Of a stretch of 35,282 bases of DNA, positions 6,113 to 12,061 are shown piece by piece. Origin of the DNA: a virus; IMG/VR virus record IMGVR_UViG_3300040751_000396, positions 1 to 35,282 of that record. One strand, given 5' to 3'. The position numbers were made by a program, and so were the translations under genes. How positions within the stretch are numbered: position 1 is the stretch's first letter; every line of letters begins with the position of its first letter. Below the pieces are notes generated by a model. The model was not told the DNA's origin and ran no database searches. It was given only the letters and a program-made list of their open reading frames with translations.

Positions 6113-7002
6113 TAGATACTCCATGCCTGTTTAGCTAGTGTTACGATTGATGGCCCATGCCTACGCGCTATTTCGTTTATGTCCGGCTGGACAAGACCAA
6201 ACAACGTATTCCATGAGCCGTTAGCGGCCTTCAACAAGTTCTGAGTGATTACCCAGCTTTGAACGGCCTCATTGTAAGCGCGGTTCAGATTAGCCTCTGA
6301 CAACGCTTCACAATTTTCTGGTGTGCAGATATGGTAGCCTGATCCTGTAACGAACAGCAATGCTGGTGTTTCGCCAGTAGCCTTCCAATAGATTGATTGT
6401 TGTACGACTTGCTGCCAAGTGGGTTCGGTCTTTGGCTTTGGTGTGCGCCAAGTTCTTGTGCCATCTTTCTTGACAGGATTACGCATTGGTAGTGAGCATT
6501 TAAGATCGATCTGTGTACCAGCCCCACTAAAATCTTGGTACAACATAATAGGCACATCACTCTTTGGCTCATCAAGCCAACGCTGATGCTCTCCGGCAAT
6601 TTGGTTTGCGCCTTGGAAAAACTCATTCACCCCAGCGATAGAATGAGCCATCATTTCTGGCAACACTTCACGAAACGCATCATATTCTTCTGCGTCCTTG
6701 CCATCATCCCAATCACGCGGTTTATATTCATCATACTTAGCCATCATATGTCTGGTGGCTTCAGCAATGGGCATACCTTCTTGCTGCCCGATGATCTCAT
6801 TATAGTCTTGCAAACCAAGCGCAAGGTTCGCGCCATGCTGCACAGATATGCCAGCCCAAGGTCTAGCTGCCATAGGGAAATTCATTTTATGCTCTTTACG
6901 CAACCACAACTTCAAGAACATTTCATCCTTGGTTGCAGTAGCCCCAGACGCACTGTCATGGTAATATCCCATGTCCTTTAGTGATACAGGTGCTTCTTTC
7001 AT
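6112..7002 (-). CDS. RecB/Cas4-like PD-(D/E)XK exonuclease
   Basis: This encodes 296 residues from the ATG at 7002, which is preceded by AGAAAGAG. An in-frame ATG at 7062 would fall in the operator region. Nuclease motifs are visible: His56, a probable acidic Glu138 (GEHQRW), Asp157, then Asp166-Leu-Lys168 (IDLKCS) as the metal-binding and catalytic motif. Gln201-x3-Tyr205 (QxxxY) follows, as in RecB and Cas4 nucleases. It would resect DNA ends to feed the annealing protein of the same operon, like a Red exonuclease. It is the first gene behind the leftward promoter. Assignment to the fold is fairly safe; direction of digestion cannot be told. Confidence 0.75.
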   Translation of the reverse strand: MKEAPVSLKDMGYYHDSASGATATKDEMFLKLWLRKEHKMNFPMAARPWAGISVQHGANLALGLQDYNEIIGQQEGMPIAEATRHMMAKYDEYKPRDWDDGKDAEEYDAFREVLPEMMAHSIAGVNEFFQGANQIAGEHQRWLDEPKSDVPIMLYQDFSGAGTQIDLKCSLPMRNPVKKDGTRTWRTPKPKTEPTWQQVVQQSIYWKATGETPALLFVTGSGYHICTPENCEALSEANLNRAYNEAVQSWVITQNLLKAANGSWNTLFGLVQPDINEIARRHGPSIVTLAKQAWSI

Positions 7003-7020
7003 AATGTCTCTTTCTGTATT

Positions 7021-7035
7021 AAAACGTATCGTTTT
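7021..7035. promoter_or_regulatory. Perfect palindrome, candidate operator near exonuclease start
   Basis: The sequence AAAACG-TAT-CGTTTT is a perfect 6-3-6 inverted repeat. It sits between the leftward -35 region and the start of the exonuclease gene, so a bound regulator would block leftward transcription. Candidates for binding are the Cro-like protein encoded just to the right or the HTH proteins of the operon. Confidence 0.5.
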
Positions 7036-7066
7036 GTTCAATGTGTAAACAATCAGTAGCAAGTAA

Positions 7067-7081
7067 TTGACAGCCTGTCAA
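7067..7081. promoter_or_regulatory. Palindromic operator overlapping divergent -35 boxes
   Basis: TTGACAG-C-CTGTCAA is a perfect 7-1-7 palindrome containing a consensus sigma-70 -35 hexamer (TTGACA) on each strand. Rightward, about 17 bases later, AT-rich sequence (CATAAA at 7090-7095) can act as -10 just before the Cro-like gene. Leftward, about 17 bases away, TACTGA is a weak -10. One dimer bound here would shut both early promoters, as in compact phage switches. Confidence 0.6.
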
Positions 7082-7101
7082 CACTCAGGCATAAATAAAT
7101 T

Positions 7102-7299
7102 ATGACGTTAAACGATTACATATCATCAAAGGGTATCAGCCAAGCAAAGATGGCAAGGCGGTGCGGGTTGTCTCGCTCTGCCATTTGTCTTCTGCTTTCT
7201 GGCAAGCGGTTCCCTACCGCAGAAACAATGCGCCGGATATTTTTAGCAACTAACGGTGAGGTAAAGCCAAATGACTTCTTTGACCAAGCCATGCAGTAA
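7102..7299 (+). CDS. Cro/C1-type HTH repressor
   Basis: This encodes 65 residues, about Cro length. Residues 11-45 form an HTH_3/XRE domain (GISQAKMARRCGLSRSAICLLLSGKRFP) with helix 2 and recognition helix 3 clear. A short tail ends in DFFDQAMQ. It lies 20 bases to the right of the divergent palindrome, so it probably binds there and controls both early operons. No dimerisation or cleavage domain is present, so it is Cro-like rather than CI-like. Its last 29 bases form one arm of the direct repeat that flanks the PAPS-reductase gene. Confidence 0.8.
   Translation: MTLNDYISSKGISQAKMARRCGLSRSAICLLLSGKRFPTAETMRRIFLATNGEVKPNDFFDQAMQ
7271..7299 (+). repeat. Left copy of 29-bp direct repeat flanking PAPS-reductase gene
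   Basis: This 29-base segment runs from the ATG of the PAPS-reductase gene to the stop of the Cro-like gene. It matches 8128-8156 at 27 of 29 positions. In one frame it encodes the repressor tail (xFFxQAMQ and stop). In the other frame it encodes the first nine residues of the following gene (MxSLTKPCS). Confidence 0.85.
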
Positions 7300-8131
7300 T
7301 CCATATATTCTTCCAGAGGGGAATGTGCAGATTAGTTTTTCTGGCGGAAGAACGTCAGCTTATATGTTGTATAAAATACTTGAGGCCAACAATGGGTTGC
7401 CTGATAACGCAGTTGTTTCATTCCAAAACACCGGCAGGGAAATGCCGCAGACTTTGGACTTTGTGCAAGAAGTTTCTGAACGGTGGAACGTGCCTATAGT
7501 ATGGCTTGAGTATGACCGTATTGACGGTAAACCGGCGGCTTCTGTCGTTAGCCATAATTCTGCAAGTAGGGCGGGTGAACCGTTTGAAAAAATTATTGAA
7601 GCAAAAAAAGTTTTACCTAACACGCTTATGAGGTTCTGCACTGTTGAGTTAAAGATAAATACAGCCAAACGATATTTAAAAAAGTTGGGCTGGAAAGAGT
7701 GGAGCAATGCTGTTGGTATAAGGGCTGATGAACCAAACAGGTTGTCTCGCGCACCTAAAAAAGATTGTTGGGTTCCTTGGAGGCCATTAGTCTTGGCAAA
7801 TGTAGGTAACAATCAGATAAGTGAGTTTTGGAAAACGCAACCATTTAATTTACTTCTACCAGTCAGCAACGGTAGAACAATGTATGGGAATTGTGACGGA
7901 TGTTTTTTAAAGTCAGAATCTCAGCTTGTGATGCTTGCTAGGGAACATCCAGAAAAATACGATTGGTGGGTGCGGCAAGAGCAGAACCACCAGCATAGGG
8001 GCGATTGGGGCTTTTTTCAACGGAATAGACCGCTTGCGGAATTGCGTGATTTTATCAATGTGCAAGCTGATTGGGTATTTGATGAAGAAGGTTATTTTTG
8101 TCAAGCAGATGGCGGGGAGTGTACTGGATGA
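7271..8131 (+). CDS. PAPS-reductase-family PP-loop protein
   Basis: This encodes 286 residues. The ATP pyrophosphatase PP-loop SGGRTS is at residues 24-29, inside SFSGGRTSAYML. NTGREMP follows as in adenylyl-sulfate reductases, then RFCTVELK with Cys123. GIRADEPNR comes later, and GNCDGCFLKS with Cys208 and Cys211. The last two cysteine sites and Cys residues near the C-terminus could hold a metal or Fe-S cluster. Known relatives in phages and in DNA phosphorothioation systems (DndC) activate sulfate or nucleotides, but the phage enzyme's substrate is not known. GAGG precedes the ATG. The first nine residues come from the repeat, so the N-terminus seems to be a junction product. Confidence 0.8.
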   Translation: MTSLTKPCSNPYILPEGNVQISFSGGRTSAYMLYKILEANNGLPDNAVVSFQNTGREMPQTLDFVQEVSERWNVPIVWLEYDRIDGKPAASVVSHNSASRAGEPFEKIIEAKKVLPNTLMRFCTVELKINTAKRYLKKLGWKEWSNAVGIRADEPNRLSRAPKKDCWVPWRPLVLANVGNNQISEFWKTQPFNLLLPVSNGRTMYGNCDGCFLKSESQLVMLAREHPEKYDWWVRQEQNHQHRGDWGFFQRNRPLAELRDFINVQADWVFDEEGYFCQADGGECTG

Positions 8132-8156
8132 TTTCTTTAACCAAGCCATGCAGTAA
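8128..8156 (+). repeat. Right copy of 29-bp direct repeat
   Basis: This is the second arm of the repeat, 857 bases from the first. It opens the DnaJ-type zinc-protein gene and, in another frame, still carries the DFFNQAMQ-stop ending seen in the Cro-like gene. That leftover ending has no role in the present gene order. It is best explained as a scar of the ancestral junction between the repressor and the zinc protein. Confidence 0.85.
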
Positions 8157-8397
8157 ATGCAAGGGCAAAGGTTTCTCTTATGTCAGGGATTACTTCGATC
8201 CTACTGAGGTCGTACCGGAAGACTGCGAATATTGTGATGGCTCTGGTAAAGTGTCTCACATAATTCAGCAAGGCGATGGCTCTTTTGCTAAACGGTTAGC
8301 CAACGATACTTGTGTTAGATGTAACACATTTCTTGATGGTGCGTTACAATGTAGAACTTGCAACCTTGTTTATGGTGATAAAAATGGGAAAGCCTAA
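8128..8397 (+). CDS. DnaJ-type double zinc-ribbon protein
   Basis: This encodes 89 residues from the ATG that overlaps the upstream stop (ATGA); an in-frame ATG at 8098 is inside the PAPS-reductase gene. Cys8-x2-Cys11-KGKG and Cys33-x2-Cys36-DGSG make the DnaJ-type CxxCxGxG pair. Cys62/Cys65 and Cys75/Cys78 form a second four-cysteine site. It is probably a small two-zinc protein that binds protein or nucleic acid. It sits between a sulfur-transfer type enzyme and a nuclease. The zinc sites are clear; the partner is not known. Confidence 0.65.
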   Translation: MISLTKPCSKCKGKGFSYVRDYFDPTEVVPEDCEYCDGSGKVSHIIQQGDGSFAKRLANDTCVRCNTFLDGALQCRTCNLVYGDKNGKA

Positions 8398-8620
8398 AGG
8401 TTTAATGGTTAAGCGTTCAATGGTGGAATATCAACCGTTGGTTAGCTTTGAATACAACAAACAAAAAGAGCGTGATAAAAAAGCATGGCAAGATATCTCT
8501 GATAGTCTGCCTGATAATGCTTTTGCTGATGATGTTGTGCCTGATGACAATGAAACCTACGGTAAGGTAGATAAAAAACCATTTCATTTAGAAACAGAGA
8601 TTAGTCACTATGACGGATAG
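8384..8620 (+). CDS. Small acidic hypothetical protein
   Basis: This encodes 78 residues from the ATG that overlaps the zinc-protein stop by 14 bases; a longer reading from 8312 would lie within that gene. After a basic start (GKPKGLMVKRSM), residues 20-45 look helical and charged. The C-terminal half is very acidic (DDVVPDDNETYG), which could mimic DNA or bind a basic partner. No family is recognised. It overlaps the nuclease gene downstream by 11 bases, so it belongs to the short rightward early operon. Confidence 0.5.
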   Translation: MGKPKGLMVKRSMVEYQPLVSFEYNKQKERDKKAWQDISDSLPDNAFADDVVPDDNETYGKVDKKPFHLETEISHYDG

Positions 8621-9017
8621 TCGGCAAAAAGGTGCAGCTTTTGAAAGAAGCATAATCAACGCCATCAAAGACAGCCTTGGCGATAAGCTTGTTGAAACGC
8701 CGAAGCGCAATCTCTCTCAATATCAGATCAAAGGCGAAGCAGATATTGTTATCCCTGGATGGTCGATAGAATGTAAGGCTTACGCTAACACTGGTGGCGT
8801 ATACAAAGAAGCTTGGTGGCAACAGGCTATCGAAGCCGCTGCAAACACTGACCGCTTCCCTGTTTTGATCTATAAATTTAACAACAGGCCGATCCGCTGC
8901 GTGCTACAACTCATGGCTGTTTGTCGTAATTTCTCTTATGATCCTGATCTTACTTGCGAAATCTCTCTTGAAACTTGGCTTCACATTGCGCGTGAAAGTT
9001 ATGGGGTTGACAGCTAA
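8610..9017 (+). CDS. Hjc-like PD-(D/E)XK nuclease, putative Holliday-junction resolvase
   Basis: This encodes 135 residues. It starts with KGAAFERSI (Glu12), then KGEADIVIPGWSIECKAY with Asp45 and the Glu54-x-Lys56 catalytic pair. This is the E...D...ExK order of archaeal-type Hjc resolvases and related small phage nucleases. The length fits a single nuclease domain. It would resolve branched DNA made by the recombination operon before packaging, or act as a restriction-like nuclease. It is the last gene of the rightward early operon and is followed by hairpins at 9117-9167. Confidence 0.7.
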   Translation: MTDSRQKGAAFERSIINAIKDSLGDKLVETPKRNLSQYQIKGEADIVIPGWSIECKAYANTGGVYKEAWWQQAIEAAANTDRFPVLIYKFNNRPIRCVLQLMAVCRNFSYDPDLTCEISLETWLHIARESYGVDS

Positions 9018-9069
9018 TTTGGCCTCGATATAATCAGCTTTGCTGCTTTACTGCAATGACACGCGGCAA

Positions 9070-9084
9070 CAATGCAGTGCATTG
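9070..9084. repeat. Perfect palindrome CAATGCA-G-TGCATTG
   Basis: This 7-1-7 inverted repeat lies in the 161-base gap between convergent operons. Related TGCATTGCA/CAATG words recur in the terminator stem at 9117-9148 and again in the noncoding region near 12460-12500. Possible roles are a protein-binding site or part of a plus-strand stem structure. It is not followed by a T-run, so it is not a terminator by itself. Confidence 0.5.
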
Positions 9085-9109
9085 ATACTATTCTTTGATA
9101 AATTTCTAT

Positions 9110-9148
9110 AAAAAAAAGCACTGCAATGATGTAGTGCATTGCAGTGCT
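9110..9148 (-). terminator. Rho-independent terminator of leftward operon 9179-12277
   Basis: The stem AGCACTGCAATG/CATTGCAGTGCT is 12 base pairs with an 8-base loop (arms 9117-9128 and 9137-9148). On the minus strand it is followed by a run of eight T. It lies about 30 bases past the stop of the leftward acyltransferase gene, the expected place for the operon end. Confidence 0.8.
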
Positions 9149-9151
9149 AGT

Positions 9152-9178
9152 AATGCCACGCGGCATTGCATAGGTTTT
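9152..9178 (+). terminator. Possible weak rightward terminator
   Basis: The stem AATGCC/GGCATT with loop ACGC (9152-9167) is followed by GCATAGGTTTTCT. The T-run is short and displaced by several bases, so this is a weak candidate for stopping the rightward early transcript. The large stem at 9117-9148 would also be read on this strand but lacks a T-run there. Confidence 0.35.
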
Positions 9179-9724
9179 CTAATCTAAAATAATTTCTCCG
9201 TGAACTAAATCTTGTAGCTCGTTCAAGGTTTGTTTTGTAAAGCGCATTTCCTCTTCAGTTGGTTGTAATCCATTAACGCAAACCCACTGCACTAAACCAT
9301 CAACGCTGCCGCTATCATACTTTGCAGCCCTAGCTTTTTGTATGTGAAAGCCAGCGGCTTTAAGAGATGCGCCAGATTCGTATGGTTGAGTATAAGTTAT
9401 TAAAACTCTATACCCCATAGCAAAACAAGCTTGTCTAGCTTTACCTAATAAAAAACTGGCAAGAGGCAAATTTTTCTCTGTTACACAATCTTCTTCAGCA
9501 ATACACAAACGCCTCACTTCTGCGTGATCCCTGCGTTTTGACCATGCAGAAGAACACCTGTCTACAGTCACCACTCCATACATTTGTTTAGCTGTGTAAA
9601 AATGATTAACAGGACTAGCACCTATGCTGAACATATGTCTTTTTAATGGCGGTGAGTGTCGATGGTATTCGTCAACAAACTCTTGAGCCTCAACAAGTTT
9701 TAATCTGTGATGATATAATTTCAT
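9179..9724 (-). CDS. XF1762-type GNAT-like acyltransferase
   Basis: This encodes 181 residues. Diagnostic strings are EYHRHSPPLKRHMFSIGA (about 19-36), EVRRLCI (about 69-75) and a block YRVLITYTQPYESGASLKAAGF (about 105-126). This order is that of the phage and bacterial XF1762 family, a GNAT-like fold of unknown substrate. The ITY...GASL...AGF part corresponds to the acetyl-CoA-binding core and C-terminal strand of GNAT enzymes. It starts on the stop of the XRE-regulator gene, whose last codons contain the ACTAGCAAA leader motif. It ends the leftward cassette operon, just before a strong terminator. Confidence 0.7.
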   Translation of the reverse strand: MKLYHHRLKLVEAQEFVDEYHRHSPPLKRHMFSIGASPVNHFYTAKQMYGVVTVDRCSSAWSKRRDHAEVRRLCIAEEDCVTEKNLPLASFLLGKARQACFAMGYRVLITYTQPYESGASLKAAGFHIQKARAAKYDSGSVDGLVQWVCVNGLQPTEEEMRFTKQTLNELQDLVHGEIILD

Positions 9725-9939
9725 TAATTCTTCCCTCTCTCTTTTGCTAGTTCTTCGTTACGCTCTAAAATGGCGTTTCTCTTTAAGGCTTCGTGTAACA
9801 TGATTACAGGCTTTGGTATTTGCCTTTCCCCCATTTCATAACGCTGATATGTTCTAAGCCCTACGCCTAGTCGTTCTGCCATTTTTGATTGGCTTATCCC
9901 TAGCTGCAATCTTTCCAGCTTGATCTTTGTCGTTTCCAT
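9724..9939 (-). CDS. XRE-family HTH regulator
   Basis: This encodes 71 residues. Residues 10-45 form an HTH_3 domain (LGISQSKMAERLGVGLRTYQ then RYEMGERQIPK). The C-terminal tail is a charged helix ending in ELAKERGKN. It overlaps the start of the acyltransferase gene by one base. The pair resembles an HTH plus GNAT two-gene module, which is known in some toxin-antitoxin systems, but here the order and the XF1762 family differ from the standard ones. The leader contains one copy of the ACTAGCAAA motif about 34 bases before the ATG and a nearer GTAAAGAAAGG site. Confidence 0.75.
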   Translation of the reverse strand: METTKIKLERLQLGISQSKMAERLGVGLRTYQRYEMGERQIPKPVIMLHEALKRNAILERNEELAKERGKN

Positions 9940-9987
9940 AGCTATACCTTTCTTTACCTTTACGGTGTCCTCTTTGCTAGTGGGCTA

Positions 9988-10022
9988 GGCGGTGCGGTAG
10001 TCAATATTGCACCGCCTTTTTT
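9988..10022 (+). terminator. Rightward intrinsic terminator lying antisense in leftward operon
   Basis: GGCGGTGC (9988-9995) pairs perfectly with GCACCGCC (10009-10016), and six T follow at once. On the plus strand this is a textbook rho-independent terminator, yet both flanking genes lie on the minus strand. On the minus strand the stem is preceded, not followed, by T-complementary bases, so it should not stop the leftward transcript. Confidence 0.7.
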
Positions 10023-10037
10023 ACCCTCTCTCTTTTG

Positions 10038-10274
10038 CTATTCTGTTTTGAATTGGATGTAGTGGACGACAGTCTCGCCATCGATATCAAATTCTGAATA
10101 CATACGATCAGCAATATCGATTATCTTTTTGGTGAACTTTGTCCAACACATATTAGGGTTCCAGTAGAACGTAGCCAATGCCAAGGTTTCATCCTTGTAT
10201 GGATCGTTGCGATCTACAACTTTGATGATTTCTATTTGAGCATTTGCCCTATCTACCATGTTTCTGTGAGCCAT
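10038..10274 (-). CDS. Hypothetical small early protein
   Basis: This encodes 78 residues with no known motif: a mixed alpha/beta pattern with a central FYWNPNMCWTKF segment and a basic first third. The ATG follows an ACTAGCAAAAGAGAAAGGG leader. The TAG stop is itself part of a further copy of this motif (TAGCAAAAGAG), showing how the leader can double as a stop codon. Function is unknown; the setting is the host-takeover or early region. Confidence 0.5.
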   Translation of the reverse strand: MAHRNMVDRANAQIEIIKVVDRNDPYKDETLALATFYWNPNMCWTKFTKKIIDIADRMYSEFDIDGETVVHYIQFKTE

Positions 10275-10426
10275 GATTTTGCCCTTTCTCTTTTGCTAGT
10301 TGGTTTTAAAACGTCATTTCTCTGCTAGTCTGTATGGTAAAGGCTTTGATTTGCCTTGCCGATGCCATATGCCATTGCTGGCGATTTAAGAGCCACTGAC
10401 AGCCTTTGCGCTGTCAATGGTAGTTA
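10275..10426. other. Noncoding gap with leader motifs and TGACAGC hairpin
   Basis: This gap of 152 bases holds one exact ACTAGCAAA leader (minus strand, 10292-10300) and a variant (10321-10329). It also holds a GTTTTAAAAC palindrome at 10303-10312. A hairpin has TGACAGC (10397-10403) pairing with GCTGTCA (10410-10416). The minus strand of the hairpin begins TTGACA, so it may also hold a -35 box for a promoter serving the genes to its left. The TTGACAG half-site is the same as in the operator at 7067. Confidence 0.4.
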
Positions 10427-10579
10427 TTAGCCTAGCCCTATCAATTGAGCCGGTGTGACACATTCTGGCGCGATCCAATCATTGACTAAGCCGCAACCTG
10501 TCGCAATGTTGATGATCAAAAAAGCAATCATCAGATTAAACGCGATAAAGGCCAAGCCAATGAAAAAGCCTTTAAGCAT
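10427..10579 (-). CDS. Small membrane protein with one transmembrane segment
   Basis: This short ORF encodes 50 residues. Residues 4-27 form a strong hydrophobic segment (FFIGLAFIAFNLMIAFLIIN), followed by a short tail with Cys29 and Cys40. The ATG overlaps the end of the upstream gene by eight bases, which supports translation by coupling. Short early membrane proteins of this sort sometimes serve in superinfection exclusion or host membrane modification, but no motif points to a specific role. Confidence 0.5.
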   Translation of the reverse strand: MLKGFFIGLAFIAFNLMIAFLIINIATGCGLVNDWIAPECVTPAQLIGLG

Positions 10580-10925
10580 TGCTATTCACCCATGCCATAG
10601 CCTTGATCATCAGGTCACTGCCAACGCCCCAATCATCTACGCCGCCATCCAAATTTAAGCCGCCGCATTTTGACCAATCGGTTTCGTTCAATGTTTCTAA
10701 ACAGTAACGACTGACAAATTGACCTAAAACCTTGCCGTGTGGCGTGCTGCAATGCGGATATCTGCGATCATAAAATTCCACCATTGTTTCGCCTTTCCCC
10801 TCGCCGCGATTGTCAGGCTCATTTGTCAGGCAATTATCAAGGCCATATTTGTCGCCATGATAAACAATGCGAATTGACCAGTTTAGGCCGCTTTCCTTGT
10901 CTTTGAATATTTTGGTTTTACACAT
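10572..10925 (-). CDS. Hypothetical early protein
   Basis: This encodes 117 residues, soluble, Gly/Asp-rich and Cys-containing (Cys2, 32, 59, 75 and 87 approximately). A segment MVEFYDRRYPHCSTPHGKVLGQF in the middle and a Gly-Leu-Asn-Leu-Asp-Gly-Gly-Val-Asp-Asp-Trp block near the end look conserved-protein-like, but I do not recognise the family. The ATG lies close behind an ACTAGCAAAGGAAAAAAGGG leader. It is probably co-transcribed with the membrane protein downstream. Confidence 0.55.
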   Translation of the reverse strand: MCKTKIFKDKESGLNWSIRIVYHGDKYGLDNCLTNEPDNRGEGKGETMVEFYDRRYPHCSTPHGKVLGQFVSRYCLETLNETDWSKCGGLNLDGGVDDWGVGSDLMIKAMAWVNSNA

Positions 10926-11014
10926 AACCCTTTTTTCCTTTGCTAGTGTTAACTGATGGCCTCATCAGTAGCGAAACAATCGCTAGACGCGGCTTGCGCC
11001 GCGTTTCGGCCTGT
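10926..11014. other. Short gap with two hairpins and a leader motif
   Basis: This gap of 89 bases contains ACTAGCAAA on the minus strand (10939-10947), CTGATG-GCCT-CATCAG, and a strong stem ACGCGGC/GCCGCGT with loop TTGC (10987-11004). No T-run follows the strong stem on either strand, so it is more likely an RNA-processing or attenuation structure than a terminator. Confidence 0.4.
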
Positions 11015-11845
11015 TTAGAAATCATTGAATTGATCGCCAGCTACAGGCTTGCCAGCGGCAAGCTTGGCAAACTGAACAAACAGGTCATCATCGGCTAAAT
11101 TGCCGTCAAAATCAGTCCATTCACCGCCGCCGCGATGGTCAAGGGTGATAAAATCCTGATGCGGCTGGCCTGTAAATATATCAGGCGTTTTGCCGTCAAT
11201 GTCAGGGTTTTCTATACTGAACCCGCAATCATCCAAAACGACTGCGTAATGTTCGCAATGGTCTGCCATTTTAAACAACTTTGCATCGGTATAACCGCCG
11301 CGAACATCGGCACCGCCGTGAATTTGGATCAAAACATATTGTTCGCCGTTGTCGTTTTCTAAATCAGTACCCTGCAAAACTTGCGAAAACTGATTATCCC
11401 AGTTGTAAGTATTCCAACCAATATTGAGATCGTGCTTTCCGATAGTCCACAAGGCAAAATCAGAACGGCTTGTATCGCGCGGTAAAAAACCATTATCTGC
11501 CAACCATTCAAATTGATCGCGGCTTGTGCCGTAATAGTCGCCTTCCCAATCATCACAAGGCATTGCGTTAAATTCGCGGCATAGTTCATCTTGTTCTACA
11601 ATGCCGCTTGTCAGCTTGTGAAATACTGAAACGCTCAACTCGGGTTCTGCGCTGATGATTTCGCCTTTGTCGTTTTCCCGCGTGTAAAAATTAAGCGTTG
11701 CGGGTGGCTCATTTCTGAAATCATCAATGGTCAAGCCTTGGTTGCGTTGCCAGTTGCGTCCATTATCGCCGCCGCTATCCAACATATGCGTGCCAGTGTT
11801 AGCCGTTAGCATTTCAAAAATTACTTGTTCGGTTGATTTGTTCAT
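11015..11845 (-). CDS. Hypothetical early protein, largest gene of cassette operon
   Basis: This encodes 276 residues. It is strongly acidic, rich in Asp, Gly, Trp and aromatic residues, with no transmembrane segment. Blocks such as DWEGDYYGTSRDQFEWLADNGF (about 98-119, given here without its last residues) and a Gly-Gly-Ala-Asp-Val-Arg-Gly-Gly motif look structured, perhaps an SMI1-like or antirestriction-like acidic fold. I cannot name a family, and no catalytic site is evident. The ATG lies 12 bases after an ACTAGCAAAGGA leader. The high negative charge is compatible with a DNA mimic, but that is speculation. Confidence 0.55.
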   Translation of the reverse strand: MNKSTEQVIFEMLTANTGTHMLDSGGDNGRNWQRNQGLTIDDFRNEPPATLNFYTRENDKGEIISAEPELSVSVFHKLTSGIVEQDELCREFNAMPCDDWEGDYYGTSRDQFEWLADNGFLPRDTSRSDFALWTIGKHDLNIGWNTYNWDNQFSQVLQGTDLENDNGEQYVLIQIHGGADVRGGYTDAKLFKMADHCEHYAVVLDDCGFSIENPDIDGKTPDIFTGQPHQDFITLDHRGGGEWTDFDGNLADDDLFVQFAKLAAGKPVAGDQFNDF

Positions 11846-11873
11846 TGTCCTAATTCCTTTGCTAGTGTGATGA

Positions 11874-12059
11874 TTATTTGTCGCTGGCGATCAGCATTGC
11901 CGCCATGCTTGAAAGAAAAGCCAAGCCGCCAGTCATAAAGACAGCAAGGCTTAAAAGATCATAGCCATTAGCAAGCAAGGCAAAGCTTGCTGGTAAGGCC
12001 ATGATGAAAAGAAAGCCGGTTAATACAAAGGCCAGATCAGTGATAGTTGTCTTTGTCAT
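11874..12059 (-). CDS. Small protein with two membrane segments
   Basis: This encodes 61 residues. Two hydrophobic helices (about 6-28 and 35-57) are separated by a short polar loop (ANGYDLLS), and the N-terminus is MTKTT. It is probably an inner-membrane hairpin. The gene starts 2 bases after the stop of the upstream gene, so the two are coupled. In phage early operons such proteins can block later infection or alter membrane potential, but this is only a possibility. Confidence 0.55.
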   Translation of the reverse strand: MTKTTITDLAFVLTGFLFIMALPASFALLANGYDLLSLAVFMTGGLAFLSSMAAMLIASDK

Positions 12060-12061
12060 AA

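Noticed and set aside
6535-6981. Long plus-strand ORF of 148 residues opposite the exonuclease
   Set aside because: It is antisense to a well-supported nuclease gene and has no recognisable domain or promoter.
7935-8156. 73-residue ORF ending in DDFFNQAMQ
   Set aside because: Most of it is an out-of-frame reading of the PAPS-reductase gene. Only its last codons are meaningful, as the relic of the repressor ending in the direct repeat.
9040-9178. Repeated TGCAATG/CATTGCA words as a CRISPR-like array
   Set aside because: Repeats are short, irregular and in inverted orientation, with no regular spacers. They are terminator stems and dyads.
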